From Peribacillus frigoritolerans (GTDB taxonomy: Bacteria > Bacillota > Bacilli > Bacillales > DSM-1321), in assembly GCA_030562215.1 (NCBI GenBank), contig JAUPFL010000002.1:682001-746000 (forward strand): DNA of 64,000 nucleotides, written 5' to 3'. Under the pieces are notes generated by a model. It had not been told where the DNA came from, did not search any database, and saw only the letters and a program-made list of their open reading frames with translations. Below, in pieces: positions 9,259-19,339 of this stretch (position 1 is its first letter; each line of letters opens with the position of its first letter). A program made the position numbers and the translations under genes.

Positions 9259-9958
9259 ATGGATAGTCAATTCAAAGAAACTTTCGGTTCTTGGACTCAA
9301 GCGATAGGAACCGTCATTTCAGCTGTTGCTGGTACACCATCCAATGTCTTGGACGAAGAATTTCGTAAGAACTTGGATTTGATTGGAAATGAACTTCAAG
9401 CAACAGGTAATGCCTTATTGGCGGACGCGGAAGAAACCTGGTCTCTGGATAAATTCGGCAATATAATACAGGCAATCGGGAATTCGACTGTTATCTTAGG
9501 CTTAGTCATTGATTTTGATGAAATAACGAAACAGGAATTAATCATCAAAGGCAATCTGATTCAAGCGTTGGGCGGTGGAACCGCTTTGGCGGGGGCATAC
9601 GAAAATCCGGATGAACCGGAGCAGGCCTTCAATGCTACGGGGAATTTGTTGCAGGCGATTGGGAATTCGATGCAAGCGATAGGTGGAATTGCCGAACTTA
9701 AAAATAGCATTCTAGAAAAAGACCAAGAAAAGGATCAAGAACAAGAAGAACAAGAAAAAGGAGCAGGAACTGCAAAAATATCAATATCCTTATTTGGAAG
9801 AGAAGCAATCTGATGCTGAGCTAATCCAAGTGATGGGAGGCTGGGTACAGGCGGTCGGTTCCGTCATTAGTCTTATTGGGCAGTTGAGAAGTAACGAAGA
9901 TGAAGACTCCGGGGATGGCAGCTCGAATGAAAGCAATTCCAATGATGAGTCAGCATGA
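9259..9958 (+). CDS. Repetitive QAIG-motif hypothetical protein (one frame break)
   Basis: Function is unknown. The protein has repeated units of the form W/N-x-I/L-QAxGN/G followed by short spacers, such as SWTQAIGTVISAVAG, GNELQATGNALLA, GNIIQAIGNSTVI, GNLIQALGGG, GNLLQAIGNSMQAIGG and, after the break, GGWVQAVGSVISLIG. A charged K/E/Q-rich linker (about residues 155-175) and an acidic serine/asparagine tail are also seen. It resembles Bacillus repetitive proteins of the DUF6944 type; that name is from memory. There is no signal peptide or clear membrane segment. The frame shifts in the A5 run at 9755-9759, where removing one A restores reading to 9958. An upstream ribosome site is weak. Confidence 0.7.
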
Positions 9959-9969
9959 GGGCCAATAAA

Positions 9970-10003
9970 AAAATCCTCAAAAGAGATGGCTTTTGAGGAT
10001 TTT
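9970..10003. terminator. Bidirectional terminator between the repetitive gene and nadR
   Basis: AAAATCCTCAAAAG and CTTTTGAGGATTTT pair perfectly over 14 bases with A and T flanks. It serves the two convergent genes. Confidence 0.9.
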
Positions 10004-10019
10004 TCGTTCATTCAATCGA

Positions 10020-10541
10020 CTAAAATGCCGGCATCCTCAAAGCACACTCCGCTTCGTCGAGCAGTTCTTCGGATGATGCGCTCAGTGTATGGAGATGAAT
10101 GCCGCTCGTTAGTTCCGATAAAAACGATGCATTCGTTGCCGTCACCCTTGAAAGGAATTGCTGGACCTCTTTACGGCTGCTGACCATGATGGAAGCGGTC
10201 AGGTCACCGTATACGGGGTGCTCGATTTTGACATCTTTCACCGTGATGCCGATATCCACTAGTAAATATAGTTCTTCTTGGGTCCGGGAAGGATCGTGTT
10301 GGCAAGCAATGATCCTTTCCGGCTTTTGCGTGCTCCCCGTTTGTAAGTAAAGATAGCCTTGGCTTGTGGCAATGATAGGTTCATTCCGCGCTTTCAGAAG
10401 GGTTATGTCACCAACGATAACCTGCCGGCTTACATTCGTTATCTGCGAAAGCTCGCTGCCTGTTACAGGCTCTGCGCTTGTTTGCAATAAATGTAAGAGT
10501 TTCGTCCGTCTTTCTTCCCCAAGTAATTTCTTTCTTTCCAT
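10020..10541 (-). CDS. nadR: NAD biosynthesis transcriptional repressor NiaR
   Basis: NiaR (YrxA, NadR) represses NAD synthesis genes when nicotinate is bound. It has an N-terminal winged HTH (RTKLLHLLQTS...GSELSQITNVSRQVIVGDI) and a C-terminal 3H domain with histidines in CQHD, EHPVYGDL and GIHLHTL. The start MERKKLLGEERR at 10541 has AAGAGGTG seven bases upstream; an ATG two codons earlier (10547) is too close to that site. It is cotranscribed with nadS, divergent from nadBCA. Confidence 0.93.
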   Translation of the reverse strand: MERKKLLGEERRTKLLHLLQTSAEPVTGSELSQITNVSRQVIVGDITLLKARNEPIIATSQGYLYLQTGSTQKPERIIACQHDPSRTQEELYLLVDIGITVKDVKIEHPVYGDLTASIMVSSRKEVQQFLSRVTATNASFLSELTSGIHLHTLSASSEELLDEAECALRMPAF

Positions 10542-10590
10542 AAACATTCACCTCTTTAATTACAAACATTCTAACATAGATTGGAGGGTT

Positions 10591-11716
10591 TTATCGAATG
10601 GCAACTATTCCTTCGATGCAGTCCGCCAACTTGTGAATGTCGTCGGCCGTCGTGTTTTTGCCAAAGGAAAAGCGGACGAATTGATGGGCTTCATCTTCGC
10701 TTTTTCCAATGGCCATCATCGTTTTTGAAGGATCCTGTTTGCCGATTTGACAGGCGCTTCCCGTCGAAACGGCGAATCCTTTCTGGTTTAATTCCAGCAT
10801 GATGTACTGTCCTTGCAATCCAGCGAAGGTCAGAGCCAGAATGTGAGGCAATTGCTCGTTTTTTGCTTCAATGATTTGAAAATTGATTTTCCTTTCCGTC
10901 AGCCGTTGAATCAATTGCATCCTAAGTGCGGAAATCCGTTTTCGTTCATCTTCCATGATATCGCCCAATTTCTTAGCAGCGGTTACGAAGGAAGCTATTC
11001 CAGGGACGTCCACTGTTCCTGGTCGGAAACCATATTCATGAGTGATATTGGGTACAGAAGCCTTCAACTGATGGATGGCCGGGAAAATGACGGCCCCAGT
11101 CCCTTTTGGACCATAAACTTTATGACTGGAAACGGATAGTCCATCACATGAGGCGGCTATCTTGCCAAGCGGTAATTTAGCAAATGATTGAACACAATCC
11201 ACATGAAAAAAGCCTGTTTTTTTCGAACGATTTCACTTATTTGCTCAATCGGTTGAATGACCCCGATTTCCGAATTCACATGTTGCACAATGACTAAGCA
11301 TGTTTTCTCCGACATGCTTTCCTGCAGATGTTCAATATCGACACGGCCATCTTCCAAATGCCGTAAATAGGTAACCTCGAAGCCATCTTGTTCAAGCTTC
11401 GCCACGCAATTGGCAAGAGATGCATGTTCAGTTTTGCTTACAATCAAGTGGTTCTGCCAGGATGGTTTCGAAGCGATGAATGTATCTATCGCAAGCATGT
11501 TGCTTTCTGATCCGCCGCTCGTAAAGATGATTCCTTCCTTTTTTATGTTCAGCATTTCTGCGAGTTGCTGCCGTGACATATCCAATAAACGTGCCGCTTC
11601 AGAGCCAATATCATGCAAACTGCTCGCATTCCCGAAAACTTCCGGGAGGCTTGACTGAATACGTCGAGAGCCTCCACATCAATCGGGGTTGTAGCGGCGT
11701 AATCCAAATAAATCAA
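10591..11716 (-). CDS. nadS: Cysteine desulfurase NadS (two frame breaks)
   Basis: This PLP-dependent NifS-type enzyme probably supplies sulfur for the NadA iron-sulfur cluster. Seen are LIYLDYAATTPIDVEA at the N-terminus, GGSESNMLAI, TEHASLANCV, the PLP lysine in SVSSHKVYGPKG and the active cysteine in STGSACQIG. TTG 11716 is the likely start, after GGAAGTGAT. One base is missing near 11655-11663 (before VFGNASSLHDIG) and one in the T7 run at 11217-11223 (an A-run on the coding strand, before TGFFHVDCVQSF). Corrected length is about 376 residues. Confidence 0.9.
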
Positions 11717-11750
11717 GAAATCACTTCCATCCTTTAATCTTAAAAAACTC

Positions 11751-11800
11751 TTGATAATAGTTTAATAATATGTAAATATAGTTGTCAAGACACCTGTCAT
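11751..11800 (+). promoter_or_regulatory. nadB promoter region with NiaR-type operator
   Basis: TTGATA (11751-11756) and TAAATA (11773-11778) form a plausible -35/-10 pair. GTTGTCAAGACACCTGTCAT (11781-11800) is the reverse complement of ACAGGTGTCTTGACA, the NiaR operator as I recall it for Bacillales. It overlaps the start region between divergent nadBCA and nadS-nadR, so it could repress both. Confidence 0.75.
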
Positions 11801-11819
11801 AAACAGGAGGAATGAAATA

Positions 11820-13397
11820 ATGGTAAAAGCGGAAATCATCGTGATAGGCAGCGGGATTGCTGCCTTGAAAACGGCATTGGAAGCAAGTGAACATAAGCAT
11901 GTGATACTCATCACAAAATCAAATATCCGTCATGGTAATTCATATTTAGCTCAGGGCGGGATTGCTGCTGCAATATCTGATCGTGACAGAGTATCTCTAC
12001 ATAAAAAGATACGCTGACGGCTGGTCAGAGATATAACAAAGTGAAGGCAGTGGAAAAACTCGTCGAAGAGGCACCTTCGGTTATAGCTGAACTTATAGAA
12101 TCGGGTATGCGATTTGACCATGATCATGACGGAACTCTATTGCTTGGCATGGAGGGCGCCCACAGTGAACGAAGAATCCTCCATAGTCACGGGGATGCTA
12201 CCGGGAAGTACATCATGGAACATCTTATAGGGTGCTTGAAAAAATCCTCGATTACTGTGATGGAGAATGTTACTGCAGTGGAGTTGATCATCGGGAAAGA
12301 TGATTCTTGCATAGGTGTCAAAACACTTGATAAGGCAGGGAACTTGTAACCTATCATGCTGAACAGACGGTTTTGGCAACAGGCGGCTGTGGTTCCCTAT
12401 ACCATTTCACTTCAAATTCACAAACGGTTTCAGGTGATGGAATCGCACTTGCATTCAAGGCCGGTGCAAAAGTTCGTGACATGGAATTCATACAGTTCCA
12501 TCCGACCCTGCTTTTGTAAATGGCAAAGCTCAAGGTCTGGTATCAGAAGCGGTTCGCGGGGATGGTGCGAGATTAGTGACGGAAATGGGAAAGCCAATCA
12601 TGGAGGATGTCCATAGCTTGAAGGATCTAGCTCCAAGGCATATTGTGGCACAGACGATTTTTTCTTATATACAGCGCGGTGAAAAGGTATTTTTGGATAT
12701 TTCGATGATTAAGGATTTTAAAAATCGTTTTCCGACAGTGACCTCATTATGTGAAAAAAGCGGACTGGACCTTCAATTGGGGAAAATCCCGGTTGCACCT
12801 GGAAACCATTTTCTAATGGGAGGGATTGAAGTGGATGAATCGGGGCAGACCTCAGTACCTTCTTTGTATGCAGTTGGTGAAGTGGCATGCACGGGTGTAC
12901 ATGGTGCAAACCGTTTGGCAAGCAACTCCCTTCTCGAAGGACTGGTTTTTGGAAATACGCTAGGACGTTTCCTTGCTAAATTGCCGGCAAGGTCAATACC
13001 CGAAGAAAAAGACCAGTCCAAGAGTTCCAGCCAAATTTCCTTTTTACCTGATTTCACGACATTGCAGGAAAAATTAATGAAAGAAGCGGGAATCGTTCGA
13101 AATGAAGCGGGTTTAACTCGACTGAAGGATTATCTTGAGACTTTTAATATCGAAAAATTGCTGCAAATGGAAGTAACGGCATTATCGAAACAAGAGATAA
13201 CGAAAATCAATGCCATAATCGTGGCGTGGCTGATTGCCGAATCCGCATTGACCAGGACGGAAAGCAGGGGCGGTCATTTCCGCAGTGACTATCCAAGTGA
13301 AGATGACACCCAATGGCTTGAAAATTCGGTTATCCTTGCTTGCACGGATGTGAAAAACCGACAAGGGAGACGACTATATGAATATATTGAAGCTTAA
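11820..13397 (+). CDS. nadB: L-aspartate oxidase (three frame breaks)
   Basis: This FAD enzyme oxidises aspartate to iminoaspartate for quinolinate synthesis. The FAD-binding N-terminus reads [51 protein letters not shown], the TGGCGSLY and EFIQFHPT region, and [20 protein letters not shown] are all conserved family motifs. Breaks are an A missing in the A5 run at 12003-12007, one base missing near 12340-12348, and a T missing near 12512-12516. Corrected length is about 526 residues. Its stop overlaps the nadC start by 20 bases. AGGAGG is upstream of ATG 11820. Confidence 0.93.
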
Positions 13398-14227
13398 GCA
13401 GATGCTGCAACAATTTTTAATGGAAGATATAGGTGAATGCGATGTAACGAGTGATACGATTTTTGATCAAGGTGAACAAGGAACTTTGACATTCATCGCA
13501 AAAGAAGGCGGGGTCTTTAGTGGAGGGGACGTCATCAAGACGGGATTTGCATTGTTGGATGAGCAAATCGAAGTTTTCGTTTTTGTTCAAGAAGGCGAAG
13601 TTTTTGAAGAAGGACAGCAGCTTGCGAAAATGACCGGTGATATGGCCTCTCTTTAAAAGGGGAACGTGTTGTTTTGAATTTAGTGCAGCGTATGTCCGGC
13701 ATTGCCACACAGGCTCATAAAGCTGCCATGATTTTAGCGGGGACGAAGACGAGAGCTTGTGATACGAGGAAAACTACACCAGGACTGCGGATGCTTGAAA
13801 AATATGCCGTCCGTTCCGGCGGGGCGTACAATCACCGAAATGGTCTGTATGATGCAGTCATGATAAAGGACAACCATATTTCTTTCGCTGGGTCGATAAC
13901 GAAAGCGGTTCAAACGGTAAAATCAAACTGGGACATACCACTAAAGTGGAAGTGGAAACGGAATCACCACAACAGGTGCTTGAAGCAGTGGAAGCCGGTG
14001 CAGATATCATCATGTTCGATAACCGGAGCCCCGAAGAAATCAAGCCACTGATTAAATTGGTTCCCGCCCACATCATAACTGAAGCTTCTGGAGGGATCCA
14101 TTTAGACAATCTAGCCTCATATCGGGAAACAGGGGTGGATTATATTTCGTTGGGCAGCTTGACGCACAGTGTCAGGGCACTTGATATTAGCGCAAAGGTC
14201 AAAGAACGTGAGGGGATATTGAAATGA
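13378..14227 (+). CDS. nadC: Nicotinate-nucleotide pyrophosphorylase (two frame breaks)
   Basis: It converts quinolinate and PRPP to nicotinate mononucleotide. Visible are [14 protein letters not shown], the conserved [28 protein letters not shown] and [20 protein letters not shown] active-site segments, and the C-terminal barrel end ([18 protein letters not shown]). A T is missing in CTCTTTAAAAGG near 13651-13653 and an A in the AAA at 13925-13927. Corrected length is about 283 residues. It overlaps nadB by 20 bases and nadA by four. Confidence 0.93.
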
Positions 14228-15330
14228 ACATATTGGAGATGGCTAAAACAGCAGGAAATACATTGCCTGAAAAGTATAAAACGATGACAAAGGAAGAGAT
14301 GGAGAATCGGGTCCATGACATCAAGAAACGACTGGGGAACCGTCTTTATATCCCCGGCCATCATTATCAACGGGAGGAAGTCATTCAATTTTCGGATTCA
14401 ACGGGGGATTCACTTCAATTGGCTCAGCTTTCCGCGCAAAATCGCGAAGCGGATTATATCGTGTTTTGCGGCGTGCATTTCATGGCTGAAACAGCAGATA
14501 TTTTGACGGAAGAAGGGCAGACGGTTATCCTTCCTGACATGCGTGCAGGCTGCTCCATGGCGGATATGGCGGATATTGAACAAACGGAACGGGCGTGGTC
14601 AAAGCTTCAGGATTTATTTGGTGATACGATCCTTCCGCTAACTTATGTTAATTCCACTGCGGCCATCAAAGCTTTTGTAGGAAAAAATGGCGGGGCGACG
14701 GTGACTTCTTCCAATGCACAAGGGATGGTCTCGTGGGCCCTCTCGCAAAAAGAAAGAATCCTTTTTCTTCCCGATCAGCATCTTGGGAGGAACACAGCCT
14801 TTGACCTTGGAATCCCATTGAATGAAATGGCTGTTTGGGATCCGCATAAGGATGAATTGATCTATGAAGGGGAACTGGAAGATCTGAAGGTACTTCTTTG
14901 GAAAGGACATTGTTCAGTCCATGAAAATTTCACTACGGCGAATATTGAAACGCTTAGAGCGGAGCAGCCTGAAATGAATATCATCGTTCATCCCGAATGC
15001 CGCCGTGAGGTAGTCGCCCTGTCAGATTATGCGGGTTCTACATCTTACATCATAAATATGATCGAAAGAGCAGAACCAGGTAGTTCCTGGGCAATCGGCA
15101 CGGAAATGAACCTTGTCAAGCGACTTATCGCCAATAATCCTGACAAGAACATCATCTCGCTAAATCCGAATATGTGTCCATGCCTTACAATGAACCGGAT
15201 TGATCTGCCTCATCTGCTGTGGGCGCTTGAATCCATTGAGGAAGGTATAATCATCAATCCGATAAAAGTGGAGAAGAGCATTGCGGATAATGCCATCCTG
15301 GCTTTAAACAGAATGCTGGAACGCGTTTGA
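14224..15330 (+). CDS. nadA: Quinolinate synthase A
   Basis: This [4Fe-4S] enzyme condenses iminoaspartate with dihydroxyacetone phosphate to quinolinate. At 368 residues it is normal length for the long Bacillus type. Candidate cluster cysteines lie in [10 protein letters not shown] (near residue 109), [10 protein letters not shown] (near residue 230) and [12 protein letters not shown] (near residue 320), matching the known three-cysteine spacing. [12 protein letters not shown] and VHPECRREV are conserved. The start overlaps nadC by four bases. The frame is intact. Confidence 0.97.
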   Translation: MNILEMAKTAGNTLPEKYKTMTKEEMENRVHDIKKRLGNRLYIPGHHYQREEVIQFSDSTGDSLQLAQLSAQNREADYIVFCGVHFMAETADILTEEGQTVILPDMRAGCSMADMADIEQTERAWSKLQDLFGDTILPLTYVNSTAAIKAFVGKNGGATVTSSNAQGMVSWALSQKERILFLPDQHLGRNTAFDLGIPLNEMAVWDPHKDELIYEGELEDLKVLLWKGHCSVHENFTTANIETLRAEQPEMNIIVHPECRREVVALSDYAGSTSYIINMIERAEPGSSWAIGTEMNLVKRLIANNPDKNIISLNPNMCPCLTMNRIDLPHLLWALESIEEGIIINPIKVEKSIADNAILALNRMLERV

Positions 15331-15370
15331 GTTAGTGCTTTCCAAAAAAGATTTTGGATCATAAGAAAAA

Positions 15371-15423
15371 GGGGTAAGACACCCAGTTAGTCGACCTAAT
15401 GGGGTTTGAAATGGTCTTATCCC
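15371..15423 (+). terminator. Branched palindrome after nadA
   Basis: Outer arms GGGTAAGAC and GTCTTATCCC enclose an inner hairpin (ACCCAGTTAG - TCGA - CCTAATGGGGT). The following CTTTTT is weak. It probably ends the nadBCA transcript. The rest of 15331-15721 contains only repeat sequence. Confidence 0.45.
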
Positions 15424-15568
15424 GAATTCCTTTTCACGATTTATCACGGGGGTTTCCTTGATTTTAAAAACCAGACGTAGTTATCCTCATGTATTTTTTC
15501 TGTTTTATATAGCTGAAATCAGCGGGAACGTTGTTTATTGAGGGTTATGGGGAGCTTGTCCCCCTTTT

Positions 15569-15695
15569 TCAGACTGAAGACAAATTCGAAGAAAAGCGAG
15601 TTTACTTGCAGTTTTTCATGTCAAAGATTGCAGTTGATAGGAACGGAAGGTACGAGGCTCCTGCGGAAAGCGAGTGCCCTACGTTCCAATCAACG
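15569..15695 (+). repeat. Dispersed repeat family 1, copy B, with hairpin
   Basis: A hairpin-type segment (AGACTGAAGACAAATTCG...CGAGTTTACTTGCAGTTTTT, 15569-15617) is followed by a shortened family 1 copy at 15633-15695. That copy runs from GTTGATAGGAACGGAAGG to ACGTTCCAATCAAC, so its two ends are inverted repeats of each other. Confidence 0.7.
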
Positions 15696-15721
15696 TTTAA
15701 ATTTTACTGTTTTAAGAACCT

Positions 15722-16565
15722 TTATAGGCTATTCGTTTTAAATGTATTGCCTTCATTCATATCACCGGATTTAAATCCTTTATTGAACCACCGTTTTCTC
15801 TGTTCGGATGTACCGTGCGTGAAGCTGTCTGGAACCACGTAACCCTGTGCCTTTTTTGGATACGGTCATCTCCCACACCACTTGCTGCATTCAAGGCTTC
15901 CTCAAGATCGCCTTCTTCAAGCAAATTCTCTCCTTGGGCATGATGCGCCCAAACTCCAGCCAAATAATCGGCCTGTAATTCAAGACGGACAGAATACCTA
16001 TTATATTCAGTTTCGCCGACCTTTGACCGATCTGGCATTTCCTTTTCCGTTGTCCCTAAAAGTGTCTGAACATGATGTCCTACTTCGTGGGCAATGACAT
16101 AAGCCATGGCGAAATCCCCGGGTGCCTGGAATTCTTGCTTCAACTCTTGATAAAAGCTGAGATCAATATATAGTTTCATGTCACCAGGACAATAAAATGG
16201 CCCTACCGAAGAAGCTGCCATCCGCATGCCGATTCGACACTACCTGAATACAGGACAAGCTTAGGTTCCTTATATTCCAGTCCGTTTTTACGGAATTCTT
16301 CTGTCCAGACCTGCTCCGTTTCTGCAAGGACGACAGATACGAACTGCGCAAGTTCCTTTTCTTCATCAGTTTCGACATAAGAGCTGCCATTGTTCGATTC
16401 AGTAGAATTCAAGCTGCCTAGCAAATCACTTGGATTACCGCCAAGGAGCGTCACGATCAAGACAATTGCCAATCCGACCCCTCCGCCGATTCCGGCCATG
16501 CTTTTTCCGGTCATGCCTCTTTTGTCCTCGACGTTCGAGCTGGCCTGTCTACCTTTCCATTTCAT
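15722..16565 (-). CDS. Neutral zinc metallopeptidase, YpfJ family (two frame breaks)
   Basis: This is a membrane-anchored putative zinc peptidase (PF04228-type). The N-terminus [17 protein letters not shown] is followed by a glycine-rich membrane segment (about residues 24-43) and an extracytoplasmic domain with [16 protein letters not shown] and the zinc motif [21 protein letters not shown] supplies the further conserved glutamate/aspartate region. Breaks: one A missing near 16218 (before [13 protein letters not shown]) and one in the A6 run on the coding strand near 15858-15863, after which the family-typical end [20 protein letters not shown] extends to a stop at 15722. The substrate is unknown. 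Confidence 0.85.
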
Positions 16566-16946
16566 TATGATTCCCCCAGGAATGTAAGATAAGTACCTGA
16601 ATAAAGCCTTAGGCCATTTACTTTCTTATACCCGGATTTCCTTCAGTTTAGACAGAAGCTTGAAAGAAGCGTTTCAGACCATGATGGCTTCCTAACTAAA
16701 AAACCATTGCCTCCTTTTCTTGGAATGAATGCAATGGGGCCAATATCCAATAATGGATTTGAATTTCCTTTTTGAAGAAGTCATATCATTTATTTCTTCT
16801 CCAAAAAAAGTAGCTTCCATGTCCCTAAATCATTGATCCAATCATAAAAGTCATTTTTCACGCATAAGTTTTCATGATAAAAATAATAGCATTTCACCCA
16901 CTGCTTCATAGAATATATGGACATATGCACAGGAGGGGTTAACAGC
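16566..16946. other. Divergent promoter region of the zinc peptidase and safA
   Basis: There is no gene or repeat. CATAGAATATA near 16906-16916 resembles a sigma-E-type -10 element for safA, but I see no convincing -35 partner at the right spacing. Confidence 0.3.
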
Positions 16947-19339
16947 GTGAAAATTCATATAGTCCAAAAAGGCGATACACTTTGGAAACTCGCCAAAAAA
17001 TACGGCGTAAGTTTTGAAGAACTTAAAAAAGTTAACGTGCAATTGAGCAACCCGGACATGATGATGCCCGGAATGAAAATTAAAATACCAGGGACATCCG
17101 GAGCTGTAATAAAAGAAACGGGTAAACCAAACGTGAATATTCAGCAGGGAATGAAAGAATCCCAAATTCAACCATATCAGGCTCAGCTAGCACCTATGAA
17201 AGAGCAGCAAATTATGCAAAAACCGGCAGTAAAAGAACAGCCGAAATTTCAACAGCCTGTAAAAGAGCAACCGAAAATTCAACAGCCGGTAAAAGAACAG
17301 CCAAAATTTCAACAGCCTGTAAAAGAACAGCCAATCGTTCAACAACCAAAAAAGAACAGCCAATCGTTCAACAACCAAAAAAGAGCAGCAGATCGTTCAG
17401 CCAAAGCCTATCATTAAAGAAAAGCAAAAAGTCGTTCCAAAAGAAATGCCGGTGCCGATGCCGGTAATTCCGGAAATTGATGTCAATAATTATTATATGG
17501 TCAACATGACCAATATGAGTGTGCAAAAGCCTCCTGCACCACCACCATTACCAAAGAAAAAAGAAGAGCCTGCAGTCACTAAAAGAAGAAGAAAAAGCCA
17601 GCTGTACAGCCAGCTTATGATGAGCCGGAGGATGATTGTATTCCAGTAACGCCAATCCTGCCTGGAAGCGGTTATTGCATTCAACCGCCACCGTGGGCGC
17701 ATATGCACATGCAAGGCATGCAAGCCCCTTACCAAGGCGTTCAAGGGTATCAGGCAGCTCCGGAAATGCATGATTATCAAATGATGGAAGAGAGCTCTGA
17801 TATTTGGGAAGAATCTCCTGACATGCAAATGATGGATCAAGGATTTGTCCAAGGGGCGAGCATGTATGCACCAAGCCAGCAATATTATCCATATCAAGCC
17901 TCCGCACCGGTTCCGCACCATTATTATGGAGGGATGAATCAACAACCTCAAGCAGGTTCATATATGCAACAAGATTATGAGTCACCAGGCGAATCGCCTT
18001 CATACAATCAAAACTTCCCTCAGCATTTTTCCCAGACTGCCGGTGAGGAAGAGGAAGATTGCGGTTGTAATAAGGGGCTACTTGGAACTTATGGGCCGGA
18101 AGTGAAGGGGCAGTATCAGGGCAACCAAGGGATGGATGCCAATGCACATCACCATCCGGATTATCACCAATATCAATCCGTTCAATCACAGCAACAGGTC
18201 CCAGGGATGTCACCTAAAGAGTCTCAGATGGGAATGGAGATGCAATATCAATTTGATGATGAGTCAGTAGAATCGCCTCAACAAGATGAAGGATTCATGA
18301 TGATGGGCGGCCAAAACGGAGGTCAGCCAGGGATGATGATGGGCGGCCAAAACGGAGGCCAGCCAGGTATGATGATGGGCGGCCAAAACGGAGGCCAGCC
18401 AGGTATGATGATGGGCGGCCAAAACGGTGGCCAGCCAGGTATGATGATGGGCGGTCAAAACGGAGGCCAGCCAGGTATGATGATGGGCGGCCAAAACGGA
18501 GGCCAGCCAGGTATGATGCTGGGCGGCCAAAACGGTGGCCAGCCAGGTATGATGATGGGCGGTCAAAACGGAGGCCAGCCAGGTATGATGATGGGCGGCC
18601 AAAACGGAGGCCAGCCAGGTATGATGCTGGGCGGCCAAAACGGAGGCCAGCCAGGTGTGATGGGTGGCCAAAACGGTGGTCAACCGTGGATGATGGGCGG
18701 CCAAAACGGAGGCCAGCCAGGTGTGATGGGCGGCCAAAACGGTGGTCAACCGTGGATGATGGGCGGCCAAAACGGAGGCCAGCCAGGTATGATGATGGGC
18801 GGCCAAAATGGAGGCCAGCCAGGTATGATGATGGGCGGCCAAAACGGAGGTCAGCCAGGTATGATGATGGGCGGCCAAAACGGAGGTCAGCCAGGTATGA
18901 TGATGGGCGGCCAAAACGGAGGTCAGCCAGGAATGATGATGGGCGGCCAAAACGGAGGCCAGCCAGGCATGGTGGGCGGTCAAAACAGTGGTCAGCCAGA
19001 GATGATGGGCGGTCAAAACGGAGGTCAGCCGTGGATGATGGGTGGTCAAAACGGAGGTCAGCCGTGGATGATGGGCGGCCAAAACGGTGGCCAGCCAGGT
19101 ATGATGGGCGGTCAAAATGGAGGGCAGCCGTGGATGATGGGCAGTCAAAACGGAGGCCAGCCAGGGGTGATGCCGGGACAATTTGGCGGTCAGCCAGACA
19201 TGATGCGCGGTCAGCTTGGGGGCAACCTGAAGCAATGTTACCTGGACAAATGGGAGGCCAGCCAGGCCAATTCGGGGGCGTTCGTGCGCCTGAAACATTT
19301 GGGATCCCGACATATGTAGATGAAAGCGATGACTATTAA
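16947..19339 (+). CDS. safA: Spore coat assembly protein SafA, repeat-expanded (three frame breaks)
   Basis: SafA (ExsA in B. cereus) directs assembly of the inner spore coat. GTG 16947 follows AGGAGGGGT. An N-terminal LysM domain (VKIHIVQKGDTLWKLAKKYG...NPDMMMPGMKIKIPG, about residues 1-48) binds cortex peptidoglycan. Then come KEQPKFQQPV repeats (17230-17420), a proline-rich middle, a Q/Y/M-rich segment with a GCN motif, and about 27 GMMMGGQNGGQP-type repeats, ending TYVDESDDY. Breaks: A missing at 17348-17353, A missing at 17592-17596, G missing in the G5 at 19218-19222. Corrected length is about 797 residues, twice B. subtilis SafA. The downstream kinase start overlaps its end. Confidence 0.9.
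18294..19240 (+). repeat. Minisatellite coding the SafA glycine/glutamine repeats
   Basis: Tandem 36-base units (GMMMGGQNGGQP) give way to 33-base variants (GVMGGQNGGQP, WMMGGQNGGQP), about 27 in all and nearly identical in DNA. Because the unit contains no stops, one other plus-strand frame and one antisense frame also stay open for 650-1080 bases. Confidence 0.95.

Noticed and set aside
11820-14227. nadB and nadC as true pseudogenes
   Set aside because: Five separate one-base losses with otherwise perfect conservation of catalytic motifs, and an intact nadA downstream, fit sequence error better than decay.
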